A stretch of 64,000 nt of DNA from Azoarcus sp. (lineage in GTDB: Bacteria > Pseudomonadota > Gammaproteobacteria > Burkholderiales > Rhodocyclaceae): the NCBI GenBank assembly GCA_031274995.1, contig JAISPJ010000087.1:1-64000 (forward strand). The letters run 5' to 3'. The notes beneath the pieces were generated by a model that was not told the DNA's origin, did not search any database, and was given only the letters and a program-made list of their open reading frames with translations. A program made the position numbers and the translations under genes. Positions 61,459 through 64,000 of the stretch are shown one piece after another; position 1 is the stretch's first letter; every line of letters starts with the position of its first letter.

Positions 61459-61599
61459 CTGAAGAACAGGTCAGGGAGCCACAAGATGAGTCGGCGCGTG
61501 AGTTTTGTTTTGGGATTTTGATTTTCTTTTTAGCGCAGAATTGCCTAATGCGCTAACATCATCGCCCTTCTTTGCATTGGTTTGTGGCGGAGTGTTCCC

Positions 61600-62673
61600 A
61601 TGATTCTGGTAACAGGTGGCGCGGGCTTTATCGGCGGTAATTTTGTTCTTGACTGGCTTGCTGAAAAAGGTGAGCCGATCCTCAATCTGGATGCGCTGAC
61701 CTACGCGGGCAATCTGGAGACGCTGGAGACGGTGATGGACGACCCGCGCCATGTGTTCGTGCAGGGCAACGTTTGCGACCGTAACCTGCTTGACGGGGTA
61801 CTTGAAAAATATCGTCCCCGGGCGATTGTGCATTTCGCCGCCGAAAGCCACGTTGACCGTTCGATTCACGGGCCGGGCGAATTCATCCATACCAATATCG
61901 AAGGCACGTTTTCTCTGCTCGAGGCTGCGCGCGCTTACTGGAATACGATGAAAGGGGCCGAACGGGAAGCCTTCCGCTTTCTGCATGTGAGCACGGATGA
62001 GGTGTTTGGCTCCCTGCAGGCGGACGACGCGCCGTTTACCGAGGAAAACCTGTATCAGCCCAACAGTCCGTATGCTGCAAGCAAGGCATCCTCGGATCAT
62101 CTGGTGCGTGCCTGGTTCCATACCTACGGCATGCCTGTGGTGACGACAAATTGCTCGAACAACTATGGCCCGTTCCAGTTTCCTGAAAAGTTGATTCCCC
62201 TTACCATCATCAATGCGTTTGGGGGAAAATCCCTGCCGGTGTACGGGGATGGCCTGAACGTGCGGGACTGGCTTTACGTGGGCGATCATTGCCGCGCGTT
62301 GCGTGCCGTGCTTGAGCAAGGGCGGTTGGGGGAAACCTACAATATCGGAGGCGGAAACGAAAGGACTAACATAGACATCGTGCGCACGGTCTGCAATCTG
62401 CTCGATGAACTTTGGCCCGATGAAGCGGCGGGCCGCCGTGACCGACTCATCGCCTTTGTTGCGGATCGTCCCGGGCATGACCGGCGCTACGCGATCGATG
62501 CGAGAAAAATCGAACGGGAGCTTGGCTGGCGCCCGGAAGAGACTTTCGAGAGCGGCCTGCGCAAGACGGTGCAATGGTATCTTGCACACCCTCGCTGGGT
62601 GGCTGACGTGCAGAGCGGGGCTTATCGTAACTGGCTGGCTGTGCAGTATGGCATGAAGGATAGTGTGGCGTGA
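61600..62673 (+). CDS. rfbB: dTDP-glucose 4,6-dehydratase
   Basis: [42 protein letters not shown]. Confidence 0.96.
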   Translation: MILVTGGAGFIGGNFVLDWLAEKGEPILNLDALTYAGNLETLETVMDDPRHVFVQGNVCDRNLLDGVLEKYRPRAIVHFAAESHVDRSIHGPGEFIHTNIEGTFSLLEAARAYWNTMKGAEREAFRFLHVSTDEVFGSLQADDAPFTEENLYQPNSPYAASKASSDHLVRAWFHTYGMPVVTTNCSNNYGPFQFPEKLIPLTIINAFGGKSLPVYGDGLNVRDWLYVGDHCRALRAVLEQGRLGETYNIGGGNERTNIDIVRTVCNLLDELWPDEAAGRRDRLIAFVADRPGHDRRYAIDARKIERELGWRPEETFESGLRKTVQWYLAHPRWVADVQSGAYRNWLAVQYGMKDSVA

Positions 62674-62790
62674 TGTGATGAATAAAATGAATAAAGATTG
62701 GAACAGGGGGACTTTTTACTTGGAACTTTTTATTTGGTTGAGAGACGACGATAGAACTATCGTGATCAGGCAAGTATTAGTGAGAGGAAC

Positions 62791-63699
62791 ATGAAAATTC
62801 TGCTTTTTGGCAGAACCGGACAGGTTAGCTGGGAACTGTTGCGCTCGCTCGCGCCGCTTGGCGAGGTGGTTGCGCTAGATCGTGGGGGAAGAGACGGGCT
62901 TGTCGGCAACATGGCCGATGAGGCGGGTTTGCGGGCTACAGTGGCGGCGGTATCGCCCGACCTGATCGTCAATGCTGCTGCATATACTGATTTTGACCGT
63001 GCTGAAAGCGAGCCGGATATTGCGTATCTCGTGAACGCGACTGCGCCGAGAGTGCTTGCCGAGGAAGCTGCCGCGCGCGGCATCTGGCTTGTGCATTACT
63101 CGACTGATTACGTGTTTGACGGTAGCGGAAATCGCCCGTGGCGCGAAGATGATCGACCCGTCCCGCTCTCTGTCTATGGCAAGACCAAACTTGCCGGTGA
63201 CGAGGCAGTTATGGCGAGCGGTTGCCGTCATCTGATTTTGCGTATTTCGTGGGTCTATTCCGCACGCGGCGACAATTTCGTGCGCACCATGCTGCAATTG
63301 GCGGTTGAACGTGAGCGTTTGACGGTGGTCAGCGATCAGATTGGTGCGCCGACCGGAGCGGATCTGATTGCTGATGTGACGGCTCATCTTGTCCGTAGTG
63401 TCATGGCCGACCCTGTGGCGCATCCTGCGGGCCTGTATCACCTTGCTGCGGCGGGGGAGACGAATTGGCACGCCTACGCCAGCCTTATTATCAATAAGGC
63501 CCGCAGCCGGGGTGTGGTGCTCAAGGTGAAGGAAATCGTACCGATTCGCTCAGTCGATTGGCCATCGGCTGCTGTACGTCCCCTGAATTCGCGCCTTGAT
63601 ACCACGCGGTTGCATACGGTTTTCGGACTCCGTTTACCTTATTGGCAATTCGGAGTGACGCGGCTGCTGGAACAGATTCTGGATTCCGTATTATCATAA
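62791..63699 (+). CDS. rfbD: dTDP-4-dehydrorhamnose reductase
   Basis: [31 protein letters not shown]...[18 protein letters not shown]. Confidence 0.95.
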   Translation: MKILLFGRTGQVSWELLRSLAPLGEVVALDRGGRDGLVGNMADEAGLRATVAAVSPDLIVNAAAYTDFDRAESEPDIAYLVNATAPRVLAEEAAARGIWLVHYSTDYVFDGSGNRPWREDDRPVPLSVYGKTKLAGDEAVMASGCRHLILRISWVYSARGDNFVRTMLQLAVERERLTVVSDQIGAPTGADLIADVTAHLVRSVMADPVAHPAGLYHLAAAGETNWHAYASLIINKARSRGVVLKVKEIVPIRSVDWPSAAVRPLNSRLDTTRLHTVFGLRLPYWQFGVTRLLEQILDSVLS

Positions 63700-63703
63700 A
63701 AAG

Positions 63704-64000
63704 ATGAAAACGCGCAAAGGCATCCTCCTCGCGGGCGGTTCCGGTACTCGTCTGCATCCGGCCACGTTGGCCGTATCCAAGCAACTCCTGCCGGTCTATG
63801 ACAAGCCGATGGTTTATTACCCGCTCTCGACGCTGTTGCTCGCGGGTATTCGGGATATCCTCGTAATCTCCACGCCGCAGGACACTCCGCGTTTCGAACA
63901 GTTGCTCGGCGGCGGCGGGCAGTGGGGGGTGAATATTTCCTACGCGGTACAACCGAGCCCGGACGGGCTGGCGCAGGCTTTTATTATCGGCAGGAACTTT
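63704..64000 (+). CDS. rfbA: Glucose-1-phosphate thymidylyltransferase (partial, truncated by window end)
   Basis: [56 protein letters not shown]. Confidence 0.95.
   Translation, partial: MKTRKGILLAGGSGTRLHPATLAVSKQLLPVYDKPMVYYPLSTLLLAGIRDILVISTPQDTPRFEQLLGGGGQWGVNISYAVQPSPDGLAQAFIIGRNF

Overview
GC-rich chromosomal window, most consistent with a betaproteobacterium (inferred from gene order: infC-rpmI-rplT-pheST-ihfA-merR-tRNA-Pro; mdh-gntR-sdhCDAB-sdhE-gltA-sucAB-lpd; map-glnD). Most of it is ordinary core metabolism: midA, metY, thrC, typA, MTA/MTI phosphorylase, glnD, map, ispDF, ygiQ, cysE, trmJ, suhB, gdhA, glnE, yhdP, gamma-CA, mdh, the sdh/TCA block, the infC-pheST block, thrS, cobB, pyrE, aroG, serB, rfbBD(A). 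Three tRNAs were read directly: Arg-ACG, Pro-GGG, Val-GAC. Accessory content: (1) a Mu-like prophage remnant (1-3.6 kb) whose 810-aa ORF is an in-frame fusion of tail P, terminase and head-morphogenesis F pieces ending in a nuclease-like domain; (2) a ~1.03 kb transposon-like unit (7478-8517) with 23-bp terminal inverted repeats (1 mismatch) and a perfect 8-bp flanking direct repeat ATCAAAAG, carrying only a PEP-CTERM metalloprotease-like gene and no transposase; (3) a ~127-bp interspersed repeat family (at least 5 copies), four of which fill junctions between co-directional genes in the same orientation and supply stop codons, C-terminal tails or sequence next to the downstream SD; (4) a MITE-like hairpin and a Pro/Cys-rich ORF with a G9/C9 tract between the cassette and thrC. 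No CRISPR array, rRNA or complete mobile-element transposase was seen. No homology searches were run; all family names come from reading the translations.
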